Positions 16,486-25,783 of a stretch of 64,000 nt of DNA are shown here, in pieces. The DNA is from Antarcticimicrobium sp033791545 (GTDB lineage: Bacteria; Pseudomonadota; Alphaproteobacteria; Rhodobacterales; Rhodobacteraceae): the NCBI GenBank assembly GCA_033791545.1, contig JASJGL010000010.1, forward strand, positions 8,557-72,556. Direction: 5' to 3'. Position 1 is the first letter of the stretch; each line of letters opens with the position of its first letter. Below the pieces are notes generated by a model. That model was not told the origin of the DNA. It searched no databases and saw only the letters and a program-made list of their open reading frames with translations. The position numbers and the translations under genes were made by a program.

Positions 16486-18162
16486 CTACCCTTGATTCTG
16501 AACGTAATCCTTAAGATCCAGATGCATATCGGCTATGTCTTTCTCGGCCTCGCGGTGAGTCGCCGCGACGATCGCGGCCGTCGGCAGATAGGCCCGGATG
16601 CCAGCGACCACACGTCGCGCGGTTTCGGCGTCCAGCCCCTCGGTCGGTTCGTCCAGCAACAGGATGTCCGGTTGTCGCAACAGCGCCCGCGCCAGTGCCA
16701 GCCGACGGGATTCGCCCCCCGAAAGCCCGGCGCCGCCCTCGCCCAGACGGGCCTCGAGCCCGCCGCGCTCAGCAATCACACCATCAAGCGCCACCGCGCG
16801 CAGCACTTCCCATGCCTCGTCCTCGGCCAGACCTGGCCGGGCGATCTCCAGATTTTCCAGTACGGTACCGCCCAACAGCGCCGTGCGCTGCGGCAACAGG
16901 GTCAGATGCTGGCGCAGCGCCGACTCGGGCCACTCCGCCAGCGCCACGCCAAGCAGGCGCGCCGATCCGGCGCGCAGCGGCGTGATCCCGGCCAAGGCAT
17001 CCAAAAGCGTGCTTTTCCCGGTGCCGCTGGCGCCGCTGATGGCCAGCATCTGACCCGGTGCGACGGCAAAACTTACCCCGCTGAGCAGCGCCACATCCCG
17101 CCCCGGACGGGTCAGCGACAGATCGCAGACTTCCAGCCCAGCGGCCCGGTCCGGCTGCGGTGCCGGGCCCACGGCGGGCAACGGTCGCGCCCCTGCTGGC
17201 GGCGGTGCCAGAACCCGCTCGGCGGCATCGCGCATGCGCCCGATCTCGGCCAGCCCCCGGCGCAGCGGCAGGATGGTTTCGGCCAGCGCCAACGCAACGA
17301 AAACCCCGATTGCCGCCTGCGCCGGGTCGATCCGCCCGGCCGCGATCAAGCCCCCCGACAGGCCCAGCACCAGCGCCGTGACCAGCGCCACCAGTGCCGA
17401 CAGCACCAGCCCGGCACCGGTGTCGATCCGGTCCAGCCGGTCCTGCGCGGCACGGGTGCGGGAGTCCTCGGCCTCGATCCGGGCGCGCCACATGGGCAAA
17501 AGCCCCTGCAAGATCGCCTCGCGCTGGCCGCGAAACAGATCGATGGCGCGGCGCCGCAACGCCTGCATCGCCGCTTCGGCCTCGGTCGAGGGGGCAAAGG
17601 TGCGCACCGCCACCCGCAGCAGGATCAGCGACCCGCCCAGCAGATAGCCCAGCGTGATCGCCACCGCGACCGCGGGCGTCACCAGCCAGAACAGCATCGC
17701 GAAAGCCACCACATGGGTGACCAGCGCCGCCGCCACCGGCAGCGCCAGACGCAGCGCAACACCGTCCAGCGCATCCACATCCGCCGTGATCCGGGTCAGC
17801 GCGGCACCACCGCGCAACTGCCGCAGCGCCTCGATCGGCCAGATCTCCAGCCGCCGCATCAGGGTGATCCGCAAGGCCGCCAGCGCCCGCAGGGTGGCGT
17901 CATGGGTCAACACCCGCTCGCCATAGCGCGCGCCCGCCCGGCCCAGCGCCAGAAACCGCACCCCCGCCGAGGGGCGGAACACGTCAAAGGCGATGCCGAT
18001 CCCGGCGACCCCCGCCAGCCCCGTCGCGGTGATGAACCACCCCGACAGCCCCAATAGCGCCGCGCCCATGATCAGGACAACCACGCTCAATGCCGCGCCG
18101 CGCCACATCGCGTGCGGATCCGCCGCCCAGAGCAGCCGAAAGATCTGCCAAATCGCCCTCAT
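16486..18162 (-). CDS. cydC: Thiol reductant ABC exporter subunit CydC
   Basis: This half-transporter (558 aa) with an N-terminal six-helix membrane domain and a C-terminal ATPase exports glutathione/cysteine for assembly of cytochrome bd. Walker A GASGTGKST is near residue 371, signature LSGGESRRLALARALL near 470 and Walker B DILLLDEPTEG near 490. The ATG overlaps the cydD stop as ATGA. Confidence 0.93.
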   Translation of the reverse strand: MRAIWQIFRLLWAADPHAMWRGAALSVVVLIMGAALLGLSGWFITATGLAGVAGIGIAFDVFRPSAGVRFLALGRAGARYGERVLTHDATLRALAALRITLMRRLEIWPIEALRQLRGGAALTRITADVDALDGVALRLALPVAAALVTHVVAFAMLFWLVTPAVAVAITLGYLLGGSLILLRVAVRTFAPSTEAEAAMQALRRRAIDLFRGQREAILQGLLPMWRARIEAEDSRTRAAQDRLDRIDTGAGLVLSALVALVTALVLGLSGGLIAAGRIDPAQAAIGVFVALALAETILPLRRGLAEIGRMRDAAERVLAPPPAGARPLPAVGPAPQPDRAAGLEVCDLSLTRPGRDVALLSGVSFAVAPGQMLAISGASGTGKSTLLDALAGITPLRAGSARLLGVALAEWPESALRQHLTLLPQRTALLGGTVLENLEIARPGLAEDEAWEVLRAVALDGVIAERGGLEARLGEGGAGLSGGESRRLALARALLRQPDILLLDEPTEGLDAETARRVVAGIRAYLPTAAIVAATHREAEKDIADMHLDLKDYVQNQG

Positions 18163-19808
18163 GCCGCGCCCTCCAACTCGATCACCCGGCCCATCGCCGC
18201 CGCCAGTCGCATGTCATGGGTGGCCACGATCACCGTGCGCCCAGCCTCCGCCAGCGCGACCAAGGCCGCGATAATTTCGCCCGCTGTCCCGGTATCGAGA
18301 TCGGCGGTCGGCTCATCCGCCAGGATCACATCGGCCCCGGTCAGAAACGCCCGCGCCAACAACAGCCGCCGCGCCTCGCCACCCGAAACGCCAGCGCCGG
18401 TTTCGCCCAACCGGGTGTCCAACCCCTCGGGCAGCGCCGCGACGATCGAACCCGCCCGCGCCTTGTCCAGCGCCGCCGCCATGTCCGCACCCTCGCCATG
18501 GGGGTCGAGAAAGTCGCGCAGGGTCACATCGGGCACATGCACCGACTGCGGCACAAAGGCGAGCCGCGCGCGCCAGCCATCGGCGCTGGCATCATCCAGC
18601 GGCCGCCCCGCCACCGTGATCTGCCCCGCCTCCGGGCGCAGCAGCCCGGCAGCAAGATCCAGCAGCGTCGATTTCCCGGTTCCGCTCGGCCCGCGCAGCG
18701 CCACGCTCTCGCCTGCCTTGATCGACAGGTCCGGCATCGCCCGTACCAGCCCACCACGCCGCACGCGCACCCCGGTCATCTCCAGCGTTGCCGGCCCTCC
18801 CAACCGCTCGACCCGGGCCCCCGCGCCCAGAACCTGCGCCGCCTCGCGCGTCGCGCGCGCCTCCAGTTCCTCGGCCACGGCCTCGGCGGCGGCCTTGTCA
18901 TGCCAGGCGGACGCCAGATCGCGCAACGGCTGAAAGAATTCCGGCGCCAGCAGCAGCACGAACACCCCCTCGCCCAAAGTGAGCGGCGCGCCATAGGTGC
19001 CAAAGGTGATCTCGCCCAACAGCGAAAAGCCGACATAGACCGCCACCATCGCCACCCCGATGGCGGAAAACAGCTCCAACAGGGTCGAGGACAGGAACGC
19101 CACCCGCAGCACCACCATGGTGCGTCGCCGCACCCCTTCGGCAAGGGCGGCAAAATCGGCGCGCGATTTCTCGGTGGCATCCAGAATGCGGATATCGGGC
19201 AGCGCCGCGATCCGGTCGATCAACAGGGTGTTCATATCGCCGATCTCGACCATCTGGCGGGCACTGGCCTCTTTCGCCGCCATGCCCACCAGCGCCATGA
19301 ACACCGGGATCAGCGGGCCCGCCAACAGCAGCACCAGCGCCGCCGCCCAGGATTGTGATGCGGTCAGCACCAGATACAGCAGCGGCAGCACCATCACCCG
19401 CGCCATCGCCGGACGATAGCGCGACACATAGGGCATCAGCAGCGCCAGCTTTTCCGACAGCAGCGCCGCCAGATCGGCCGAGGACACCGCCCGGTCAGAG
19501 CGCAGGCTCTCGCGGTCAAGCAGCACCTTGCGCTCGGCCGCGACAACCAGATCCGCCGCCGCAAAGGCGCGCCGCCCGGCGACCCGGTCCGCCGCTGCAC
19601 GCAGCAGGCCCAACAGGGCGAACCCTGCAGCCGCCGCCCAGCCCATCGCGCCGATGCCGCCCGCGGCCCAGCCCTGGATGACCCAGGCGATCAGCGCCGC
19701 CTGCGCCGGCCAAAGCACCCCCGAAAACGCGCTCCAGATCGAGGCCGCGCGCAACAGCTTGCGCGGCCGCTCGGTAATCAGACGGCTGGAAGGGGATTTT
19801 GAGGACAC
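18159..19808 (-). CDS. cydD: Thiol reductant ABC exporter subunit CydD
   Basis: This is the partner (549 aa) of CydC. The membrane domain spans about residues 1-310; Walker A GPSGTGKST is near 360, signature VSGGEARRLLLARAFL near 470 and Walker B DVILADEPTAD near 490. The start is a GTG at 19808. It is the first gene of cydDCABX. An AT-rich stretch (about 19860-19905) upstream is a likely promoter zone. Confidence 0.92.
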   Translation of the reverse strand: MSSKSPSSRLITERPRKLLRAASIWSAFSGVLWPAQAALIAWVIQGWAAGGIGAMGWAAAAGFALLGLLRAAADRVAGRRAFAAADLVVAAERKVLLDRESLRSDRAVSSADLAALLSEKLALLMPYVSRYRPAMARVMVLPLLYLVLTASQSWAAALVLLLAGPLIPVFMALVGMAAKEASARQMVEIGDMNTLLIDRIAALPDIRILDATEKSRADFAALAEGVRRRTMVVLRVAFLSSTLLELFSAIGVAMVAVYVGFSLLGEITFGTYGAPLTLGEGVFVLLLAPEFFQPLRDLASAWHDKAAAEAVAEELEARATREAAQVLGAGARVERLGGPATLEMTGVRVRRGGLVRAMPDLSIKAGESVALRGPSGTGKSTLLDLAAGLLRPEAGQITVAGRPLDDASADGWRARLAFVPQSVHVPDVTLRDFLDPHGEGADMAAALDKARAGSIVAALPEGLDTRLGETGAGVSGGEARRLLLARAFLTGADVILADEPTADLDTGTAGEIIAALVALAEAGRTVIVATHDMRLAAAMGRVIELEGAA

Positions 19809-20093
19809 GGGCTTGCTCGATCGCTGGACGAATTCAGGTTATCTAGACGGGTACAGAGTATGGCGCGGGTTATATGGTCTATTTAATATGTGTATTATTT
19901 TCCGCCACCCCGTTTCCGGCCCTGATCCTGCGACATGCTGTATCGGGCTCAGTCATCCTCTTGTTCGGCCAGAACCTTTTTCGCCGCCCGGAAACACTCC
20001 AGCGCCGGCGGCACACAGCCTGTTGCCAAGATGTCCCCATCCGCCCGCAGGGTGCAAGCGCCCGGCAGAGAAATTCGGCGCCACAGCCCCCGT
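19809..20093. other. Intergenic region between the tetR stop and cydD, with a possible short reading frame
   Basis: The left half is AT-rich and probably carries the cydD promoter. On the minus strand a frame ending at 19949 reads coherently (DGDILATGCVPPALECF near its middle, then a Lys/Glu-rich end), but it has no ATG, GTG or TTG after the tetR stop; its nearest ATG lies inside tetR at about 20160. It may be a tiny overlapping gene, a tetR frameshift remnant, or chance. Confidence 0.4.
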
Positions 20094-20744
20094 TTACCCG
20101 CGCGGTGCGGTTCCGCGCAGAAAGATCGAAAGCGCCATATCCAGCCGCGCGGCCATCGTTGCCTCATCAGGCAAACGCCCGGGATCGAGCAACGTTTCGA
20201 TCGGCCAGGGACGCAACATGTCGAACAACAGCGCGGCGGCGGCCTCCACATCATCGATCTCGACCTCGCCGCGGGCGCAGCCCCGTTGCAGCTCATCGGC
20301 GAGGATACGACGATAGGCGTCGGTGGTGCGCTCCAGCATTTCGCAGGCGACGGCGGGCGCGGCGGGCCGTTCGGCAACCAAGCCACGCAGGATCTCCAAC
20401 GGCAGACCGAACCCACAGGGGCCAAGCTTGGACGGCAGCGTCAGATGCAGCCGTTCCGCAAGGGGACGGTCGCACAGCCCGTCAGGGACTGGCCGGATAA
20501 AGCCGCCGCCATACTGTTCAAGATAGGCCTGCAGCAACGCGGCACGGCTGGGAAATATGGTATAGATCGTGCGCTTGGACATGCCGGCGCAACTGGCCAG
20601 CGCATCCATGCTGGCCCCGTCCAGCCCGTTTTCACGATAAACGGTCTCAAGCGCCTCGAATATGCGTTTCTGCCGCTCTTTCGGCGGCAGCACAATCGGA
20701 CGACCGCGCCGGGGGGCAGCGGCGCATTTTTCCGCCTTCGACAT
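20094..20744 (-). CDS. TetR family regulator of the adjacent RND pump
   Basis: This is a 216-aa AcrR-like repressor. The HTH is clear: RIFEALETVYRENGLDGASMDAL, then CAGMSKRTIYTIFPSRAAL near residues 48-66. I chose the ATG at 20744 because GGAG lies 6 bases upstream. It is divergent from the acrAB-like pair, the usual arrangement for a local efflux repressor. A perfect 14-base palindrome lies between its start and the pump promoter. Confidence 0.9.
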   Translation of the reverse strand: MSKAEKCAAAPRRGRPIVLPPKERQKRIFEALETVYRENGLDGASMDALASCAGMSKRTIYTIFPSRAALLQAYLEQYGGGFIRPVPDGLCDRPLAERLHLTLPSKLGPCGFGLPLEILRGLVAERPAAPAVACEMLERTTDAYRRILADELQRGCARGEVEIDDVEAAAALLFDMLRPWPIETLLDPGRLPDEATMAARLDMALSIFLRGTAPRG

Positions 20745-20758
20745 ATCCGCTCCATTGT

Positions 20759-20772
20759 TCACGCCGGCGTGA
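20759..20772. promoter_or_regulatory. Perfect palindrome in the tetR-acrA divergent region
   Basis: TCACGCCGGCGTGA is a perfect 14-base palindrome 15 bases upstream of the tetR ATG and 22 bases upstream of the pump -35 box. Its location suits a TetR dimer site controlling tetR and perhaps the pump. GC-rich palindromes also arise by chance in this genome. Confidence 0.45.
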
Positions 20773-20793
20773 TACGATCCGCGCAAAGACCGC

Positions 20794-20822
20794 TTGTCAT
20801 CCGACCACTCGACTGATTATAG
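20794..20822 (+). promoter_or_regulatory. Promoter of the RND efflux operon
   Basis: TTGTCA (20794-20799), a 17-base spacer and TTATAG (20817-20822) make a good sigma-70-type promoter, 65 bases before the chosen acrA start. Confidence 0.6.
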
Positions 20823-20886
20823 AAACGCCACAGTTTCCTAAGCCATTCATGCGACCATGCCAATCCTCTTTCCTGAAAGCCCCGTC

Positions 20887-22056
20887 ATGACCGTGTTCTT
20901 GCGCCTGACCCTGACCCGTCTTTTCGCCGCTCTTTTCGCCGCTCCTTTCGCAGTCGGCCTGCTGAGCGCACCCGCGACCGCCCAGCAGCAAGGCCGCCCG
21001 CCCGCTGCCGTTACCGTTGTCACGGTCACACCGCAGACGATCACGCTGACCTCCACCCTGCCCGGTCGCGTCGCCGCCTCGTCCGAGGCCGAGGTGCGCC
21101 CGCAGGTCAACGGCATCGTCACCGCCCGCCAGTTCCGTGAAGGCGCCCAGGTGAAGGTCGGCGATCCGCTGTTCCAGATCGACCCGGCCAGCTATGAGGC
21201 CATCGTGCAGCAATCGCGTGCCAGCGTGACCCAGGCCGAAACCCAGTTGCGCACCGCCCAACGCGAAGCCGACCGGATCAAAGAACTGCATCAGCGCAAG
21301 GTCGCCAGCGATCAGGCGCTCGACGATGCGACGGCCGCGCGCGATTCCGCCGCCGCCGCCGTGGAGGTCGCCCGCGCCGGGCTGAACTCGGCCGAAATCG
21401 AGCTGTCGCACACCACCATCCGCGCCCGTCTCTCGGGCGAGATCGGCCTGTCACAGACCAGCCCCGGTGCCCTGGTCACCGCCAGTCAGGCCCAGCCGCT
21501 GGCCGTGATCCGCGATATCGACCCGGTGCATGTGGACGTGACCCAATCCGCGGCCGACCTGCTGCGTTGGCGCCGGGGCGAGACCGAGGCCCAGTTGGGC
21601 GATGCCGACCGCACCGTGCGGCTGACACTGGCCGACGGGTCGGGCTATAGCGAAACCGGCAAGCTGACGGCGGCAGAACCCAAGGTCAACCCGCTGACCG
21701 GCGTGGTCACCCTGCGGATGGAATTCGCCAACCCCGACCGGCTGTTGCTGCCGGGGATGTATGTGCAGGTCGACATGCCGGTCGAACCCGCCGTGGGCAT
21801 CTTCCTGGTGCCGCAGGAAGGGGTGCTGCGCGACCGCCGTGGTCGCCCCATCGCCTGGGTGGTGGGCGCCGACAATGTGATCGAGGAGCGCTCGCTTTCG
21901 ATCCTGCAGGATCAAGGCAACCATTGGGTCGTCAACAGCGGGTTGAAAGACGGGGACCGGGTTGTGGTCGCCGGCTTCCAAAAGGCGGCGCCGGGCGCCA
22001 CCGTCACGCCGCAAGAGCGCGCCGCCGCCGCTGCTGCTGCGGACGACTCGAACTGA
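20887..22056 (+). CDS. acrA: RND efflux periplasmic adaptor (AcrA/MexA type)
   Basis: This membrane fusion protein (389 aa) links the inner-membrane pump to an outer-membrane channel. It has a signal peptide (MTVFLRLTLTRLFAALFAAP to APATAQ), the lipoyl half-motifs (EVRPQVNGIV near residue 65), a coiled-coil hairpin with QAETQLRTAQREADRI near 115, and a beta-barrel. The start is uncertain: an in-frame ATG at 20857 adds ten residues, and neither has a good ribosome site. The signal peptide holds an exact 12-base tandem repeat. It is followed 26 bases later by acrB; no tolC gene is here. Confidence 0.9.
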   Translation: MTVFLRLTLTRLFAALFAAPFAVGLLSAPATAQQQGRPPAAVTVVTVTPQTITLTSTLPGRVAASSEAEVRPQVNGIVTARQFREGAQVKVGDPLFQIDPASYEAIVQQSRASVTQAETQLRTAQREADRIKELHQRKVASDQALDDATAARDSAAAAVEVARAGLNSAEIELSHTTIRARLSGEIGLSQTSPGALVTASQAQPLAVIRDIDPVHVDVTQSAADLLRWRRGETEAQLGDADRTVRLTLADGSGYSETGKLTAAEPKVNPLTGVVTLRMEFANPDRLLLPGMYVQVDMPVEPAVGIFLVPQEGVLRDRRGRPIAWVVGADNVIEERSLSILQDQGNHWVVNSGLKDGDRVVVAGFQKAAPGATVTPQERAAAAAAADDSN

Positions 22057-22082
22057 ACGACAGTTAATAAGGACCGCCACGC

Positions 22083-25000
22083 ATGGCCCGTTTTTTCATC
22101 GACCGCCCGGTCTTTGCCTGGGTGATTTCCATCCTCATCATGGGGGTGGGGATCCTGGCGATCACCAGCCTTCCGGTTGCCCAGTACCCACAGATCGCAC
22201 CGCCCTCGGTCACGATCCGGGCAAGCTATCCGGGTGCCTCGGCGGAAACCGTGTCCAATACCGTCACCCAGGTGATTGAACAGCAGATGACCGGGCTCGA
22301 CGGGCTGCGGTATTTCTCGTCCAATTCCAACTCCTCGGGCAGCGCCGATATCTCCCTGACCTTCGAGACCGGGACGGACATCGACATCGCGCAGGTGCAG
22401 GTCCAGAACAAGCTGTCGCGAGCGACACCGCTATTGCCCGAAACCGTACAACGACAAGGCATAACCGTACAGAAATCCTCGGCCGGGTTCCTGATGGTGG
22501 TCAGCCTGATTTCGCCCGATGGCACCTATGAGCAGGTGGACCTGTCCGACTATCTGGTCACCAATCTGGTGGACGAGTTAAGCCGGATCGAAGGCGTCGG
22601 GGACGTGCGGGTCTTTGGCGGTCAATACGCCATGCGGATCTGGCTGGACCCGTCGAAACTCGCCGCGTTCGAGCTGACGCCCTCTGATGTCGTCGCCGCC
22701 GTCTCGGCGCAGAACGCGCAGATTTCGGCCGGATCCTTTGGCGCACGTCCGACCGTGTCGGGCCAACAGCTGAATGCCACGATCACCGCGCAATCCCTAC
22801 TCAGCACGCCTGCGGATTTCCGCCAGATCGTTCTGCGCGCGGAAACCGATGGCGGGCTGGTGTTGTTGGGTGATGTGGCGCGGGTCGAGATCGGGGCCGA
22901 AAGCTATTCTGCCATCGCGCGGTTCAACGGCGCGCCCTCTGCCGGCATGGCGATCAGCCTAGCCTCGGGCGCCAACGCGCTGGATACCGCCAAGGCGGTC
23001 AAGGCGCGGGTGGCAGAGTTCGCCAAGTTCTTCCCCGAGGGAATCGAATATGTGATCCCCTATGACACCACGCCCTTTGTCGAGATCTCGATCGAAGAGG
23101 TGGTCAAGACCCTGTTCGAGGCGATCGTGCTGGTGTTTCTGGTAATGCTGCTGTTCCTGCAAAGCCTGCGCGCCACGCTGATCCCCACGCTGGCGGTGCC
23201 GGTCGTGCTTTTGGGCACCTTCGGGATTCTGGCTGTGGCCGGATTCACCATCAACACGCTGACCATGCTGGCGATGGTGCTGGCCATCGGCCTGTTGGTG
23301 GATGACGCCATCGTGGTGGTCGAAAACGTCGAGCGGATCATGCGCGACGAGGGGCTTTCCCCGCGCGAGGCGACGCATAAATCCATGGGCCAGATTTCCG
23401 GCGCGCTGATCGGCATCGCCATGGTGCTTTCGGCGGTGTTCGTGCCGATGGCGTTCTTTCCCGGCTCGACCGGGGTGATCTATCAGCAATTCGCGATCAC
23501 CATCGCCTCGGCCATGGGGCTGTCGGTGGTGGTGGCGCTGACGCTGACCCCGGCGCTTTGCGCCTCGCTGTTGCGCAATTCGGGCCATGGTGCCCGCCGC
23601 GGCCCGTTCCACTGGTTCAACATCGGCTTTGACGGGGTGACGCGTGGCTATGCCGGAACGGTGCGCTGGGGCCTGCGCCGCCCGCTGCGAACGGGGATCG
23701 TATATCTGATTCTGGCCGGGGTGATGGTCGGGCTGTTCATGCGCACGCCCACCGGCTTCCTGCCGGACGAAGATCAGGGCATTCTGTTCACCATCGTTCA
23801 GGCCCCCACCGGCGCCACCGCCGAGCGCACCCGTGCGGTGATGAAACAGGTCGAAGACTATTACCTGACGCAGGAGACCGACGTGGTGAAATCCATGTTC
23901 GGCGTCGTCGGGTTCTCGTTCGCGGGGCAGGGTCAGAACATGGGGCTGGCCTTTGTCCAGTTGAAAAGCTGGGATGAACGCCCGTTGCCAAGCCAGGGCG
24001 TGCAGGCGCTGGCCGGTCGGGCCTTTGGCGCCTTCAGCCAGATTCAGGATGCCATGGTGTTTCCCATCGTGCCGCCTTCGGTGATCGAATTGGGCAACGT
24101 GTCAGGCTTTGATTTCTATCTGCAGGCCCGCAGCGGCCAGTCGCATGAGGACCACGTAGCGGCGCGCAACCAACTGTTGGGGATGGCGGCGCAAAGCCCG
24201 CTTATCGCCTCGGTCCGGCCCAGCGGGTTGTCGGATGCGGCGCAGTTCAATCTGGACATCGATTGGCGCAAGGCGGGCGCAATGGGCCTGACCCCCACCG
24301 CCGTGGGCGAATTGCTGCGGGTGGCCTGGGCCGGGTCTTACGTCAACGATTTCCTTGATCAGGGTCGAATCAAGCGGGTCTATATTCAGGGCGAGGCAGA
24401 TTCCCGCGCGACGCCGAGCGATATCGAGAAATGGCGTGTGCGCAATGCCACCGGCGGGCTGGTGCCGTTCTCCAACTTTGCCGAGGGCAACTGGGAATAC
24501 GGGCCACAGGGGCTGTATCGCTATAATGGCGTGCCGGCGCTGCAGATTCAGGGCTCTCCCGCGCCCGGGGTCTCGACCGGCGAGGCGATGGCCGAGATCG
24601 AGCGGCTGGCCGCCCAGCTTGGCGGTGGCTATGATCTGGCCTGGACAGGTCTGTCGCTGGAAGAGCGGCAATCGGGCAGTCAGGCGCCGCTGCTGTATGC
24701 GCTGTCGCTGGCCGCCGTGTTCCTGTCGCTCGCCGCGCTGTACGAAAGCTGGTCGATCCCCTTTGCCGTCATGCTGGCGATGCCGATCGGCGTGTTGGGC
24801 GCGCTGGTCGGTGCCTGGCTGGGCGGGTTTGAAAACGGGGTGTTCTTTCAGGTTGGCCTGCTGACCGTGATCGGTCTGACCGGCAAGAACGCGATCCTGA
24901 TCGTTGAGTTCGCCCGCGACCGCCACGCCCAGGGCGAATCCGTGTTCGACGCGGTGATCGAGGCGGCGCGCCAGCGCTTCCGCCCGATCATCATGACCTC

Positions 25001-25181
25001 GATGGCGTTTTCGCTCGGGGTGCTGCCGCTGGTGCTGAGCACCGGGGCGGGGTCTGGCGGGCGCAACGCCATCGGTTCTGGCGTGTTGGGCGGGACCATC
25101 TCGGCCACGGTGCTGGGCGTGTTGTTTGTGCCGCTGTTCTTCGTCATCGTCACCCGCCTGTTCCGCCGCAAGGCCAAATGA
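22083..25181 (+). CDS. acrB: RND multidrug efflux pump, inner-membrane transporter (AcrB/MexB type)
   Basis: This is a 1032-aa HAE1-class proton antiporter that extrudes hydrophobic compounds. The N-terminus is typical (MARFFIDRPVFAWV, then SLPVAQYPQIAPP). The proton-relay aspartates are in GLLVDDAIVVVENVERI near residue 407 and the relay lysine in GLTGKNAILIVEFA near 937. Twelve helices and two large periplasmic loops are evident. It is preceded by AAGGACCGCC and its adaptor. Confidence 0.95.
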   Translation: MARFFIDRPVFAWVISILIMGVGILAITSLPVAQYPQIAPPSVTIRASYPGASAETVSNTVTQVIEQQMTGLDGLRYFSSNSNSSGSADISLTFETGTDIDIAQVQVQNKLSRATPLLPETVQRQGITVQKSSAGFLMVVSLISPDGTYEQVDLSDYLVTNLVDELSRIEGVGDVRVFGGQYAMRIWLDPSKLAAFELTPSDVVAAVSAQNAQISAGSFGARPTVSGQQLNATITAQSLLSTPADFRQIVLRAETDGGLVLLGDVARVEIGAESYSAIARFNGAPSAGMAISLASGANALDTAKAVKARVAEFAKFFPEGIEYVIPYDTTPFVEISIEEVVKTLFEAIVLVFLVMLLFLQSLRATLIPTLAVPVVLLGTFGILAVAGFTINTLTMLAMVLAIGLLVDDAIVVVENVERIMRDEGLSPREATHKSMGQISGALIGIAMVLSAVFVPMAFFPGSTGVIYQQFAITIASAMGLSVVVALTLTPALCASLLRNSGHGARRGPFHWFNIGFDGVTRGYAGTVRWGLRRPLRTGIVYLILAGVMVGLFMRTPTGFLPDEDQGILFTIVQAPTGATAERTRAVMKQVEDYYLTQETDVVKSMFGVVGFSFAGQGQNMGLAFVQLKSWDERPLPSQGVQALAGRAFGAFSQIQDAMVFPIVPPSVIELGNVSGFDFYLQARSGQSHEDHVAARNQLLGMAAQSPLIASVRPSGLSDAAQFNLDIDWRKAGAMGLTPTAVGELLRVAWAGSYVNDFLDQGRIKRVYIQGEADSRATPSDIEKWRVRNATGGLVPFSNFAEGNWEYGPQGLYRYNGVPALQIQGSPAPGVSTGEAMAEIERLAAQLGGGYDLAWTGLSLEERQSGSQAPLLYALSLAAVFLSLAALYESWSIPFAVMLAMPIGVLGALVGAWLGGFENGVFFQVGLLTVIGLTGKNAILIVEFARDRHAQGESVFDAVIEAARQRFRPIIMTSMAFSLGVLPLVLSTGAGSGGRNAIGSGVLGGTISATVLGVLFVPLFFVIVTRLFRRKAK

Positions 25182-25480
25182 GCGAACCGGGGGGCCTACG
25201 TGCCCCCCCGGGCCCTCCCAAGCTCCGCGAGCAGGCCCAGCCGCCCCGCTCGCCCAAAAGGCACTTGCAATCCGGCCATGCGGCGCCCTCAGGGCATTTC
25301 AGATACGCGCGCGCCGCGCCGACGCGAAGACAAAGGTTTCGAGAAGAATATATTTCACGGGAGATCCGTAGGAGACAGGGCAAAATCCACTGTCATCGAC
25401 ACCGATCGAGGCTGCGCCCTGCGCTTGCCCATTCGCACCGCGCGGCGGACGTTTTTCTCACATGCCCAAAAAGGGAAGAG
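25182..25480. other. Non-coding stretch between acrB and tRNA-Lys
   Basis: Apart from the GC hairpin at its left end I see no gene or clear site in about 300 bases. A frame that starts at the acrB stop (25178-25486) encodes a proline/arginine/histidine-rich peptide with no domain and runs into the tRNA, so it is probably not real. Confidence 0.5.
25187..25211 (+). terminator. GC-rich hairpin after acrB
   Basis: CCGGGGGGC and GCCCCCCCGG flank a six-base loop 5 bases after the acrB stop. There is no T-run, so it may only slow or protect the transcript end. Confidence 0.45.
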
Positions 25481-25556
25481 TGGTGAGCCGTGCTGGATTC
25501 GAACCAGCGGCCAACTGATTAAAAGTCAGTTGCTCTACCAACTGAGCTAACGGCCC
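25481..25556 (-). tRNA. tRNA-Lys (anticodon TTT)
   Basis: A 76-base cloverleaf with encoded CCA. The acceptor stem GGGCCGT pairs with ACGGCTC (one G-U), D-arm GCTC/GAGC, anticodon stem ACTGA/TCAGT with loop CTTTTAA giving anticodon TTT, and a T-arm with GGTTCGAATCC. Confidence 0.97.
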
Positions 25557-25594
25557 ACTCTTCGGCTTCGGGATCTGCCCGTTGCCGTGTTGCT

Positions 25595-25623
25595 CTCTAA
25601 GCCAATTGACCCGGAAGGATCAA
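25595..25623 (-). promoter_or_regulatory. Promoter of tRNA-Lys
   Basis: On the minus strand, TTGATC (25623-25618), a 17-base spacer and TTAGAG (25600-25595) lie about 40 bases before the tRNA. The same TTAGAG hexamer is found before tRNA-Leu. Confidence 0.5.
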
Positions 25624-25783
25624 CGCCTAAATTGCCCCCCGACGCAGGAAATTTTCATCCCCGGCGTCAGGTTGGGGGCTACCTAGAAAAGCCACGCCGG
25701 GCGGTCAAGCCCGAATCGTGCAGTTTATGCCTATCGGTTCGGATTCTCTGGATTCCCCGCCCCGGCATCGCTATATGCGCGCC

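Noticed and set aside
25178..25486. A 102-aa gene coupled to the acrB stop by ATGA
   Set aside because: The product is low-complexity Pro/Arg/His and the frame runs into tRNA-Lys; it also starts through the post-acrB hairpin.
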